Positions 27,177 through 37,810 of a DNA stretch of 64,000 bases are shown here, piece after piece. The stretch is taken from NCBI RefSeq assembly GCF_018623055.1, contig NZ_CP076019.1, positions 372,001-436,000 on the forward strand, written 5' to 3'. Both the position numbers and the translations under genes were made by a program. The DNA is from Halorubrum sp. 2020YC2. GTDB lineage: Archaea > Halobacteriota > Halobacteria > Halobacteriales > Haloferacaceae. Positions within the stretch are counted from its first letter, which is position 1. Every line of letters begins with the position of its first letter. The notes beneath the pieces were generated by a model. It had not been told where the DNA came from and ran no database searches. It saw only the letters and a program-made list of their open reading frames with translations.

Positions 27177-28151
27177 TTACCTGTCATCGTAGCTGATACG
27201 CGGGTCGAGCACGGTGAACACGAGGTCCTCGATGAGGTTCCCCACGACGGCGACGAACGTGAAGAACAGCGTCGTTCCCAACACGAGGTTCGTGTCCTGT
27301 GAGCGGAGCGCCTCGAAGGTGAGCCGGCCGAGTCCGGGTATCCCGAACACGACCTCGACGAGCAGCGACGACCCGAGGAACAGCGCGAGGAGCTGTCCGA
27401 CGAGCGTCGTCGAGAGGGGGACGAGCGTCGGCCGCATGACGTGGTACGCGTACGCCCGGAGCGGCGATACCCCCTTGGCCTTCGCCGTCTTCATGAAGTC
27501 CGCGTTCTGGAACTCGGCGGACTCGTTCCGGGAGACGCGCATGACCGCGCCGATCGATCCGGTCACCAGCACGAACACCGGAATCGTCAGTTGAATCGCG
27601 TTTTCGAGGCTGAAGACCGCGACGTCCGTGTCGTACACGATCGGTATCACCTCCAGCCACACCCCGAAGACCAGAAGCAGGATGATGCCGAAGAAGAAGT
27701 TCGGGATGGCGTAGCCGAAGAAGGCGAACCCGGTCGCCGCGTGGTCCCGCCAGCTGTACATGTTCGCGGCGGAGTACACGCCGATGAGGGGGCCGAGGAT
27801 GACCGTGAGGATCGTCCACGGAATCGAGTACTGCGCGGTGTAGTACAGCGCGTTGCCGACCGCCTCGATGACCGGCTGGCTCCGACTGCTCGACCAGCCC
27901 CAGTCGAGGGTGTACACTCCCTGAACGAAATCGAAGTACCTGACGTAGAGCGGTTCGTCGAGCCCCCTGAGCTCTCTCGCCCGCTGTGTGGCCTCCGCCG
28001 GGTCGCCCCCTTGGAGGGCGGCCTGCGTGGCGGCCTGCTGTACGTCCGGGTTCGGAGCGGCCGACAGGAGCAGGAACGTGATCGTCGTGATGATCAGCGA
28101 TACGACTCCTGCCCAGAGGACGCGAGCGGTAACGTATCTTCCAAATCCCAT
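27177..28151 (-). CDS. System 1 peptide ABC permease (DppB type)
   Basis: 324 residues with six helices. The first helix is N-terminal (ARVLWAGVVSLIITTITFLLLSA), followed by the outer domain with LDEPLYVRYFDFVQGVYTLDWGWS, typical of DppB. The EAA loop is FMKTAKAKGVSPLRAYAYHVMRPTL. It lies 14 bases before the DppC-type gene in the operon order binding protein, B, C, D, F. Confidence 0.9.
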   Translation of the reverse strand: MGFGRYVTARVLWAGVVSLIITTITFLLLSAAPNPDVQQAATQAALQGGDPAEATQRARELRGLDEPLYVRYFDFVQGVYTLDWGWSSSRSQPVIEAVGNALYYTAQYSIPWTILTVILGPLIGVYSAANMYSWRDHAATGFAFFGYAIPNFFFGIILLLVFGVWLEVIPIVYDTDVAVFSLENAIQLTIPVFVLVTGSIGAVMRVSRNESAEFQNADFMKTAKAKGVSPLRAYAYHVMRPTLVPLSTTLVGQLLALFLGSSLLVEVVFGIPGLGRLTFEALRSQDTNLVLGTTLFFTFVAVVGNLIEDLVFTVLDPRISYDDR

Positions 28152-28190
28152 GTTGATATCGTAGAGGACGTGTGGTGGAGGCGAGCCGAG

Positions 28191-30128
28191 CTACTCCCCG
28201 TATCTCCACGCCGGGAGGTTCCAGCCGTTGGAGAAGTTCTCGATGGGACCTTCGAGCCCCTCGCGGTACCCGACCGTGTCGTCGGGGAACGTGAGCATGA
28301 TGTACGGCTGCTCCTCGGCGAGGTTGGCGAACAGCTCGATGAGCGCGTCCGCCAGCTCCTCTTGAGACGTCGCCTCTCGCGCGCTCTGGAACAGCTCCTC
28401 AGCGTTGAACCCCGGGTAGTAGCCGACGGGGTTGTACAGCGGGTTCGCGCCCTCGAAGAAGACGCTGTTAGTGAGCGGGTTCCGGGGATACGTGTTCAGG
28501 CCGAACACGACCTCCATGTCCCACGACTCGTTGGACGTGACGTTGCGCGGGCCGGGGTTGGTCGAGGTTGGCTGGGTCCACTCCACCTCCTCGCCGTTCA
28601 CCGTGTCGACGAGCTCCTCCGGCACGCTGGTGACCTCGCCCTCCTCGTTCGTCTCGGGGGTGGGGTAGTCGGTCTGCGTCCAGTACTCGTTGTTGAACCG
28701 GGTCCCGTCGATGGCCTCGACGGTCACGTCCATCCCGAGGTTCTCGCCGAGTTCCTGCGCGATGAAGTCGGCCATCAACTGCTCGGTGTTCTGCCCGGCG
28801 CTGTGGTAGAGACTGAGCTGGACTTGGTTTCCGTCGGGGTCGACCATCGTCTCCCCGTCGAACCGGTAGTCGTACTCGGACTGCTCGAACGCGTCTTCGG
28901 CCAGTCCGCGAGCCACCTCGCTCCCGTAGTTGTCTCCGACGCCGAACGTCGGGATGTCCTCCTCCGGCGGGTAGAAGTTACTGAACCGCGGCTGCCACGT
29001 GAAGTGGGTCTCGGCGAAGTCTCGGAAGACGCCCTGGATCAGTCCCTCCTTGTCGATCGCGGAGGCCATCGCCTGGCGGAACGGCACGTGCCGGAACATG
29101 TTCCCCGGCCCGGTCGTCCACCCGTTGTCTCGCATGTTGAGCGAAATTTTCTCGTTGTACGGCTGCGGGATCCGGTTGACGTATATCTCGTCGTTGTTCT
29201 GGTACGATTCGACCTGGTTGGGCGGGATCGCCGCCGAGTCGACCTCTCCCGTCTCCAGCGCACCGAGCCGCGAGGCCTGCTCGCCTATCACGCGGATCTC
29301 GGCCTCCTCGAAGTACGGGGCCTCGCCGAACACGTCCGGCAGGTCCTCCGCGTCTTGGAGGTAGTAGTCGTCGTTCCGGCTGTATCGGGTTCCGCCGTCT
29401 CGCTGCCACTCGTCGAGGACGTACGGACCGAGGTTCCCCGAGAACTGGAGTTCGAGCAGCTCCTCGTCCTGTCGAAGCCCCTCGGTGTCTTCCTCTTCGA
29501 CGTACGGCTCGAGAAGCCCCTGCGGAATCGGGTACAGCTGCGGCTCATAGCTCTCGGGCCACAGGAGCTGCGGCGTGTTCAGCGTCGCCTGGAACTCGTA
29601 CTCTCCGGTCTCTTCGACCGTGACCCCGTCCCAATCCGCCGACGCGACCGAGCTCGCCCAGCTGCTCTGATGGACCTCCTGAATGAGGTAGACGAAGTCG
29701 CTCGCGGTCACCTCGCCGTACGGGTCGCTGAACTCGAGCCCCTCGCGTACCTCGAAGGTCCACACCTCGCCGTCCTCGGTGGACATGTCGTAGAGGAGCG
29801 GAACGTACTCGTTCTCCTCGTCGAACGTGTACCCGAGATCGAGCGCTCGGGCGATCGCGTTCCCGGCGCCGTTCTCGTCGTTGTATATCGGATTGAGCGT
29901 CGAGAAGGAAGACGCCGCGGCCGTCGCGTATATCTCCTCTTGGCTGAGATCGCTCGAACCGGAGCCGCCGTCGGAGCTGTTGCCCTCGCCGCCGCTGTCG
30001 CCGCCGTCGCCGCCGTTTCCGGAGCACCCCGCGAGCGTTACCGCGCCGGCGAGGCCGAGCGCGGAGAGCCATTGTCGCCGGTTGACGTGTCTGGGGTCGT
30101 CGCCATCATCCATGTCTCGAGATGACAT
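28191..30128 (-). CDS. System 1 peptide-binding lipoprotein (SBP family 5)
   Basis: 645 residues from ATG 30128; ATG 30113 is an alternative. A Tat lipoprotein signal has NRRQWLSALGLAG and the lipobox LAGC. A Gly/Ser-rich linker precedes the binding domain in normal family 5 order: a first lobe starting near STLNPIYNDENGAG, the central FRQAMASAIDKEGLIQGVF, and the closing lobe starting QLSLYHSAGQNTEQLMADFIAQ. It captures peptides at the cell surface for the permeases encoded just downstream. It serves as an in-window control for the permuted system 2 protein. Confidence 0.9.
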   Translation of the reverse strand: MSSRDMDDGDDPRHVNRRQWLSALGLAGAVTLAGCSGNGGDGGDSGGEGNSSDGGSGSSDLSQEEIYATAAASSFSTLNPIYNDENGAGNAIARALDLGYTFDEENEYVPLLYDMSTEDGEVWTFEVREGLEFSDPYGEVTASDFVYLIQEVHQSSWASSVASADWDGVTVEETGEYEFQATLNTPQLLWPESYEPQLYPIPQGLLEPYVEEEDTEGLRQDEELLELQFSGNLGPYVLDEWQRDGGTRYSRNDDYYLQDAEDLPDVFGEAPYFEEAEIRVIGEQASRLGALETGEVDSAAIPPNQVESYQNNDEIYVNRIPQPYNEKISLNMRDNGWTTGPGNMFRHVPFRQAMASAIDKEGLIQGVFRDFAETHFTWQPRFSNFYPPEEDIPTFGVGDNYGSEVARGLAEDAFEQSEYDYRFDGETMVDPDGNQVQLSLYHSAGQNTEQLMADFIAQELGENLGMDVTVEAIDGTRFNNEYWTQTDYPTPETNEEGEVTSVPEELVDTVNGEEVEWTQPTSTNPGPRNVTSNESWDMEVVFGLNTYPRNPLTNSVFFEGANPLYNPVGYYPGFNAEELFQSAREATSQEELADALIELFANLAEEQPYIMLTFPDDTVGYREGLEGPIENFSNGWNLPAWRYGE

Positions 30129-30610
30129 ACACCATGCTATGAACGAGTATACAAAAAACTTCAGACTCACTATCATCTCTCCAATAGATGTGTTGGTTTA
30201 CTCAGATATGAGATATCTCTCACCTTCGTTCGATATTTCGAGGTTAGATAAAGTAGAATATCTCTTATCTGAGTGCCCCCGAGACCTTCTGTGAGAACGC
30301 GTCGACGCGGTCGCCGTTTACGGGGTGCTGCCAATACGAACTCCGTCCGGCGCGCCGCGTCTCCCGACCCGATACACGACGACATTGTTGTTCCGAAGCT
30401 GACGTATTCTGAAACAGTCTCATTTCAAATCGCAAATATTGGTTTGTTCCATAATCATTATTCATGTCTGATTGTCACCTGTTGAGCCTGTCTATTCATA
30501 TTTCAAAATTTTTTTTTGGGCCTATAAATTTATATTATCTAATTATCGGTGCTGAATCCGTTTCACCGACGTATCGCAACATATTATAGTAGTCAGTTGT
30601 AGCTTGTTGT
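30129..30610. promoter_or_regulatory. AT-rich divergent promoter region between systems 1 and 2
   Basis: About 480 bases of distinctly AT-rich sequence separate the two divergent binding-protein genes. It includes long A/T runs (around 30506-30536). CATATTATAG at 30580-30589 is about 25 bases before the system 2 ATG and is its likely TATA box; another box, TATAAAT, lies at 30523. I see no convincing protein gene here; short frames of 60-70 codons lack haloarchaeal composition. Confidence 0.55.
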
Positions 30611-32611
30611 ATGCCAAGTCGGCACAACGAACCTAACTCTAATCAAACGATCAATCGACGGAACGTCATCGTCTCCATCGGGACGGCTGGAGCGGCCGGT
30701 CTGGCCGGCTGTAGTGGCCAATCCGACGGCGACGACGGCGGTGACGGCGGCGACGGCTCCGATGGCGACGACGGCGGAGACTCGGAGGGGCTGTTCCCGC
30801 TCGACGTCCGGCTGGAGACGAACGCGGACAACGACGACCGCGTTCAGCTGGTCGAACTCATCGCCGAGTCGATGGGACAGACCGAGTACTTCAACACTTC
30901 GGTCGAGACGTTCGAGTGGAACACGTACACCGGCCGCGTGCTCGACCCCGAGTACCAGGAGAACGGCTACGTCCCGTGTATCGGCCTTTCCGGCACGTTC
31001 AACCCCGGGAGCTTCTGTAACGCGCTCCACTACTCCGAGAACATCGGCGCGTGCTGTAATCTCAACGGGATCGACGACGCCGAACTCGACGACATGATCG
31101 ACGCCGCTCGGTACGGGCCGGAGGTCGCCGCCGACAACGAGCTCCGCGGCGAGCGCTACGACGAGGTCTGGAACTACCTCGCCGAGGAGCGGTACAGCTC
31201 GATCACGCACTTCGGGCTCGAGACCGCGGTGACCAGTACCGACATCCACGGCTACTCGGTGTACCCGTTCAACGAGAGCGTGATGAGCTACGCCATGTAC
31301 GCCCCGCAGGACGAGCAGGTCATGTGGATCGACCGCGAGAACGAGGCGTCCGAGGAAGAAGAGGACCTCGCGGATCTCGTCGAGGGCGGCGCGCTCGCCG
31401 GTGGGCTCGGCGCCAACATCGAGTCGTTCGACCCGCCCCACAGCAGCGACACCACCTCGACGATGGCCCAGAACTTCATCTTCGAGGCGCTCACGACCAA
31501 CGACCGGCAGGGGAACGTCTACCCGTGGCTCGCGGAGAGCTACGAGTTGCTGGACGCGACTGACGTCACCGAGGCCGACTACGCCGATTACATGAGTACG
31601 GTCGGCACCACCGATGAAGACGCCGTCGACACCGACGAGCAGGTCATCATCCGGCACCCGGAGGACAACCCGGCCGAGGACGACGAAGTCCGCGTTCTGC
31701 TGCCCGAGGACGCCGTCGAGGCGGCCGAGGACGGTACCTACGGGATGCACTACCGGTACGACCTCCACGAGGGGGTTCAGTTCCACAACGGCGACGAGCT
31801 CACCGCGTCGGACGTCGTCGCGACCTACGAGTACGCCGAGAACTCCCAACTGGCGCCCCAGACGTTCGACTCCGTCCTCGCCGTCGTCGAAGAGGACGAG
31901 TATACCGTCGACATCTACGCGCAGATTGCCGACGCGGAGGCCGAGCGCAACCTTCCGGGGCTGCTGATCCTCAACGAGAACCAGATCTCCGATATCGAGA
32001 AGGGGAGCCTCGACCCGCGCGAGGGCAACGAGCCCGTCGGCACCGGTCCGTACGAGTTCTCCGAGTTCGAGGACGAGCAGTACTTCGAAGTCACCAAGTT
32101 CGACGATTACTGGGTCGAGAGCGCCGGCGTCTCCGAGGCGTTCGACTGGTTCGACGGCCCGTCGGAGTTCCCCGACGGCCCCGTCATCGACTCCTTCGAG
32201 CTCGAGATCGTGCCGGACAACTCCACGCGATCGGCCGCGCTTCAGGAGGGCGAGATCGACCTGACCTACGGGCTCAACACGGGGACCCTCGACGACTTCG
32301 ACTCCTCCGAGGACTTCATCCTGTACAGCACCGAGGCCGGCGGCTACACCTACATCCAGTACCCGGTGAACGTCGAGCCGTTCGACGACCGCCGGATCCG
32401 GCAGGCGATCAACCATCTCGTGCCGCGCGAGCAGATCGTCGAAAACATCCTGAACGGCTTCGGGAGCCCGGCGTACACCGACATCCCGTCGCTCGCCCGC
32501 GGCTCCGGGACAGCAGACTACGACGCGCTCGAAGAGAACGTGCGTCCGACCAACGAGTTCGATCAGGAGCGCGCCATCGAGCTGCTCGAGGAAGTCGCCG
32601 CGGAGAACTGA
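30611..32611 (+). CDS. System 2 peptide-binding lipoprotein, apparently circularly permuted
   Basis: 666 residues. A Tat lipoprotein signal (NRRNVIVSIGTAG, lipobox LAGC, Cys34) and an Asp/Gly linker to about residue 60 are normal. Residues 61-243 (from LFPLDVRLETNADNDDR to APQDEQVMWIDRE) look like the closing lobe of SBP family 5, which should be C-terminal. Residues 250-666 (EDLADLVEGG, NIESFDPPHSSDTTS, FHNGDELTASDVVATYEYA, FDDRRIRQAINHLVPREQI, RAIELLEEVAAEN) are the normal N-terminal and central parts and end at the stop. Joined the other way round, the two parts make a standard protein. The frame is intact. Confidence 0.82.
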   Translation: MPSRHNEPNSNQTINRRNVIVSIGTAGAAGLAGCSGQSDGDDGGDGGDGSDGDDGGDSEGLFPLDVRLETNADNDDRVQLVELIAESMGQTEYFNTSVETFEWNTYTGRVLDPEYQENGYVPCIGLSGTFNPGSFCNALHYSENIGACCNLNGIDDAELDDMIDAARYGPEVAADNELRGERYDEVWNYLAEERYSSITHFGLETAVTSTDIHGYSVYPFNESVMSYAMYAPQDEQVMWIDRENEASEEEEDLADLVEGGALAGGLGANIESFDPPHSSDTTSTMAQNFIFEALTTNDRQGNVYPWLAESYELLDATDVTEADYADYMSTVGTTDEDAVDTDEQVIIRHPEDNPAEDDEVRVLLPEDAVEAAEDGTYGMHYRYDLHEGVQFHNGDELTASDVVATYEYAENSQLAPQTFDSVLAVVEEDEYTVDIYAQIADAEAERNLPGLLILNENQISDIEKGSLDPREGNEPVGTGPYEFSEFEDEQYFEVTKFDDYWVESAGVSEAFDWFDGPSEFPDGPVIDSFELEIVPDNSTRSAALQEGEIDLTYGLNTGTLDDFDSSEDFILYSTEAGGYTYIQYPVNVEPFDDRRIRQAINHLVPREQIVENILNGFGSPAYTDIPSLARGSGTADYDALEENVRPTNEFDQERAIELLEEVAAEN

Positions 32612-32695
32612 CGGTCCGGCCACGGACCGCCTTTCAGAGTCTACACGCACACCCAACCACTGACAACTGATGGCTACCACCCTACCCACACGACG

Positions 32696-33649
32696 ATGAG
32701 TCTCCAACGGTTCATCTTGAAGCGCGCACTGTCGATAATCCCGATCATGTTCGGCGTCTCGGTGATCACGTTCGGGATGTTTCACCTCACGCCCGGCGAT
32801 CCAGTCTCGCAGCTGGTTGCGTTGAACCCGGACGTCAGCGCCGCCGAGGAGGCGGCACTTCGGGAGCGGTGGGGGCTCGACGGTCCCGTCTGGCAGCAGT
32901 ACCTCGAGTGGATCTCGAACGTGATCGTCGGCGACTTCGGGGTGGAGCTACAGACCGGCCGCGAGGTGTCCGCCATCGTGTGGCGACGCCTCCCCGAGAC
33001 GATCGCGCTCGGCCTGTTCGGCTGGGCCTTCGCGCTGATCATCGCGATCCCCGCCGGCATTTACGCCGCCGTCAACAAAGGGAAGTTCGGCGACACGGTC
33101 AGCCGCTTCCTCGCGCTGTCTGGCATCTCGATTCCGAACTTCTGGCTCGGGCTGATGCTGATCCTGATTTTCTCGCTGTACCTCGGGCTGTTCCCGGTGC
33201 TTGCGCCGTCCGAGCCCCTGTACCACCCGGATATGCTGTGGTACCTGCTCCTACCGGGGATCACGATCGGGACCGCGTCGGCCGCGAGCATCATGCGCGT
33301 CATGCGGACCTCGATGACCGAGGAGCTGAACAAGGAGTATGTGACTGCCGCCCGCGCGAAGGGGCTCCCGGAGCGCACGGTCATCCTGAAACACGTGTTG
33401 CGGAACTCGCTCATCTCGGTCGTCACCCTGGCGGCGACGCTTACGGCCTCGATCGTCGCCGGCTCCGTCGTCGTGGAGGTCGTCTTCAACTGGCCGGGAC
33501 TCGGCCGGGAGTTCATCAACGCGATCAACCAACGCGAGATCAACGTCGTGATGGCGATCACGCTGTTCACGGGCTTCTTCGTGATCCTCGCAAACTTCGT
33601 CGCGGACGTCGTGTACGCGGCGCTCGACCCAAGAATTCGATATGACTGA
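32696..33649 (+). CDS. System 2 peptide ABC permease (DppB type)
   Basis: 317 residues with six helices. N-terminal FILKRALSIIPIMFGVSVIT and FHLTPGDPV are characteristic of DppB. The EAA loop reads LNKEYVTAARAKGLPERTVILKHVLRN, and the end is DVVYAALDPRIRYD. It follows the permuted binding protein by 84 bases. Its last 8 bases overlap the DppC-type start, so the permeases are translationally coupled. Confidence 0.92.
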   Translation: MSLQRFILKRALSIIPIMFGVSVITFGMFHLTPGDPVSQLVALNPDVSAAEEAALRERWGLDGPVWQQYLEWISNVIVGDFGVELQTGREVSAIVWRRLPETIALGLFGWAFALIIAIPAGIYAAVNKGKFGDTVSRFLALSGISIPNFWLGLMLILIFSLYLGLFPVLAPSEPLYHPDMLWYLLLPGITIGTASAASIMRVMRTSMTEELNKEYVTAARAKGLPERTVILKHVLRNSLISVVTLAATLTASIVAGSVVVEVVFNWPGLGREFINAINQREINVVMAITLFTGFFVILANFVADVVYAALDPRIRYD

Positions 33650-34693
33650 CGAACGACAGCACCACAGCGAACGCGGTCGCATCCGGGTCTCCGGGTTCGA
33701 CTCCGAACGCGTGACGCAGCGCGAACCGCTCTCAGACTGGACCGAGGACGCCGGCGGCGAAACCGTCGGCCGCTGGCGGCGCGGTCTCCGCCGATTCATC
33801 CGAAACCGGGCGGCGATGGGCGCGCTGGTGATCGTCGTCCTCATGGCGCTGGCCGCGTTCCTCGCGCGTCCGATCGAGGTCGGCGGTGTCGTCGTCCAGC
33901 CGTTCTCGCTGGCCCCGTACGACCCGACGACGATCCTCTACCTTCAGGACCCCGCCGTGGACGTCTACGACCCGCCGTCGTGGCAGTACCCGATGGGCAT
34001 CGACGGCTCCGGGCGAGACCTCTTCTCCCGGATGCTCGTCGGCGGCCGGTACAGCATCTCGATCGGGTTCATCGTCGTCGGGCTGACGGCCTCGATCGGG
34101 CTAATATACGGCGCCGTCTCCGGTTACTACGGCGGCAACGTCGACGAGCTCATGATGCGGATCGTCGACACCATCTACGCGTTCCCCGGTCTGGTGTTGG
34201 CGCTGATCATCATCGCCATCCTCGGCGGCGGCTACTGGCAGCTCGTGTTAGCGTTCAGCCTGTTCGGCTGGGCGGGCTACGGACGACTAGTCCGCGGCGA
34301 GGTGTTACAGATCAAGGAGAACGAGTACGTGATGGCGGCAAAGGCGCTGGGCGCGCGCGACCGGTCGGTCGTGTTCAGACACATCGCGCCGAACGCGATG
34401 CCGCCGCTCGTCGTGCTGGCGTCGCTCAACATCGGTAGCGTCGTGATCGGCGTCGCCGCGCTCGGGTTCCTCGGGCTCGGCTTGGAGCCGAGCACCGCCG
34501 AGTGGGGGACGATGCTCGATGCGACCCGCGAGACGCTCATTCAGGGCCCCGGCGGACGGATCCCCTGGTGGGCGACCGTGTATCCCGGCGTGGCCATCTT
34601 CACCTTCGTGATGGCGATGAACATGATCGGCGACGGGATCAACGACGCGCTCGACGCCCAGCAGACTGGCGTCGGTCGCGGGGGTGAAGAGTA

Positions 34694-34694
<1 letters not shown>
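33642..34694 (+). CDS. System 2 peptide ABC permease (DppC type)
   Basis: 350 residues. A soluble N-terminus of about 55 residues is followed by FIRNRAAMGALVIVVLMALAAF, an outer loop with PMGIDGSGRDLFSRML, and the EAA loop NEYVMAAKALGARDRSVVFRHIAPN. It is shorter than its system 1 and 3 counterparts and lacks their extra N-terminal helices and Cys loop, so system 2 belongs to a different subfamily. Confidence 0.92.
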
Positions 34695-35762
<1,068 letters not shown>

Positions 35763-35770
<8 letters not shown>

Positions 35771-37091
35771 GTCCGAGCCGATCCTCCGCGTCGAGGGGTT
35801 AGAGAAGTACTACGAGTCGGCCAGCGGGTTCGTCGACAACCTGCTCGGACGGTCCCAGCCGGTGAAGGCGGTCGACGGCGTCGACCTGACGCTCCACGAG
35901 GGCGAGACGCTCGGCGTCGTCGGCGAGTCCGGCTGCGGGAAGACGACGCTCGGCCGCAGCATGCTCCGCCTGATCGAACCCACGGGCGGCTCCGTCTACT
36001 ACAAGGGCGAAGACATCACCGACCTGTCCAGCTCGGACCTCCGGAACCTCCGGAAAGACATCCAGTACATCTTCCAGGACCCGTTCTCCAGCCTGAACCC
36101 GCGGCTGACCGTCGGCGACATCATCGGGGAACCGCTCGACATCCACGGCATCGCGGAGGGGGAGGAACGGACCGAACGGATCTACGAGCTGCTGGATACC
36201 GTGGGGTTGAACCCGAGCCACGCGAACCGGTACCCGCACGAGTTCTCCGGCGGCCAGCGGCAGCGGATCGGCATCGCCCGCGCGCTCGCTGTCGACCCCG
36301 AGGTCATCGTCTGTGACGAGCCGGTCTCCGCGCTCGATGTGAGCGTCCAGGCGCAGATCCTCAACCTCATGGAGAACCTCCAAGAGGAGTTCGGGCTCTC
36401 GTACGTGTTCATCGCGCACGACCTTAGCGTCGTCGAGCACATCTCCGACCGGATAGCGGTCATGTACCTCGGGGAAGTGGCCGAGATAGCGCCGACGGAG
36501 GAGGTGTTCGAACCGCCGTACCACCCGTACTCGGAGGCGCTCCTCTCGGCAATCCCCGAACCGGACCCGCTCTGGGAGGGGGAACAGATCTTCCTCTCCG
36601 GCACCGTCCCCTCTCCGCTGAACCCGCCGTCTGGCTGCCGGTTCCACACCCGGTGTCCGAAGGTGATCCGCGACGCCGACTACGACCTCTCACAGGAGAC
36701 GTGGCGGTCGGTCATGGACATGAAGCTCCGGACGCGAGAGGCGGACTCCGTCGGATCGGTGACCGCGGAGCTCGAAGCCGAGGTGACAGGATCCCGGACG
36801 TCCCCGACCGACGCATCGCGCGAGCAGTTTGGTGAGATGGTCCGCACCGAGTTCGACCTCCCGGAGACCCTGTCGGACGACGACGCGGAGACCGCGGTCG
36901 CGGAGGCGATCGACCTGCTCCGCGACGAGGAGCTCTCCGCGGCGGCGACGGCGTTGGAGGACGCGTTCACCTCGCCGTGTTCGACGCACGAACCGGACGC
37001 CTACGAGGTGAGCGACAACCACCACATCTCGTGTCTCCGGTTCGACGACCGGTTCGACTCCGAGCGGGAACTGTTCGGTAACGCGGCGTAG
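35763..37091 (+). CDS. System 2 peptide ABC transporter ATPase (DppF type)
   Basis: 442 residues from ATG 35763; a GTG at 35754 is possible. Walker [11 protein letters not shown], signature FSGGQRQR, Walker [13 protein letters not shown] and H-loop FIAHD are present. As in systems 1 and 3, a segment of about 100 residues rich in Asp/Glu/Ala lies between the first Cys pair (GCRFHTRC) and the second (TSPC, SCLRF). The gene closes a five-gene operon. Confidence 0.92.
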
Positions 37092-37231
37092 TCGGCGCCC
37101 CGCCTTTCTCGTCCGGTGTTCCGCGTTTCGCCGTTCACCCCGAATTCCCCCGTTTTCGCCGGTTCAACCCCGCTTTCCGCCTGTCCGACTCCGGCGTAAC
37201 GCTTTATCCTTCGACCCACGTAGCTACCCCA

Positions 37232-37771
37232 ATGCGTCGGATCTACGAGTCGAACGCTCTCCACCGCGACGACGAGGAGGCGCACGCCCCGTCGAAGAAA
37301 GAGCGGAAGACCAAGCTTCAGTCGCTGCGCTCGGTCCCGTCGTCGACGCTGAGCGACCTCCTGATCCCGCGACGGCTGCGCCACCTACCGGTATCGGTCA
37401 CCGTCGAAACGCCCGACGACGAGTACGAGGCCGGCGACCCCGTCCCCTTTACCGTGACCATCCGCAACCGCCTGCCGGTCCCGGTGTCGATCCCGACGGT
37501 CTCGCCGCTCCTCTGGGAGTGGAGCGTCGACGGCAACGTCGAGGCGGCCGAGGTCCCGATTCGGGACCCGCCGGACGAGGGGGGACAGCTGTCGTTCGAC
37601 CGCGGCGAACGCAAGGAGTTCCGGAAGCGGTGGGACCAGCTGTTCAGGGTCTCCGAGCGGGAGTGGGAGCCGGCGGCGGTCGGGGACCACACGATCGGCG
37701 TCGCGGTCAACGCGACGGACGCCGAGAGCCGCGGCCTGACAGACGAGACGACGGTACGGATCGTCCGCTGA
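37232..37771 (+). CDS. Uncharacterised haloarchaeal protein with a beta-sandwich-like domain
   Basis: 179 residues. A basic N-terminus (RRIYESNALHRDDEEAHAPSKKERK) precedes a predicted all-beta domain from about 50 (VSVTVETPDDEYEAGDPVPFTVTIRNRLPVPVSI), with a conserved LLWEWSVDG motif. It recalls the BsuPI-like or CARDB-like immunoglobulin folds. No signal peptide is present. It sits between peptide transporters 2 and 3, but nothing links it to transport. Confidence 0.6.
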   Translation: MRRIYESNALHRDDEEAHAPSKKERKTKLQSLRSVPSSTLSDLLIPRRLRHLPVSVTVETPDDEYEAGDPVPFTVTIRNRLPVPVSIPTVSPLLWEWSVDGNVEAAEVPIRDPPDEGGQLSFDRGERKEFRKRWDQLFRVSEREWEPAAVGDHTIGVAVNATDAESRGLTDETTVRIVR

Positions 37772-37810
37772 GGGGGTCGTCCGAATCCCGAGTCGGTGCC
37801 GCTGCCCGCG

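Noticed and set aside
28560-28580. A GGTTGGCT string like the double-hairpin spacer
   Set aside because: No paired arms on either side; it is ordinary coding sequence of the binding protein.
27441-30125. Very long plus-strand frame opposite the system 1 permease and binding protein
   Set aside because: Antisense shadow; the minus-strand products have clear domains and signals.
30173-30485. Short frames of 60-70 codons in the AT-rich gap
   Set aside because: No motif, wrong composition, and they overlap each other on both strands.
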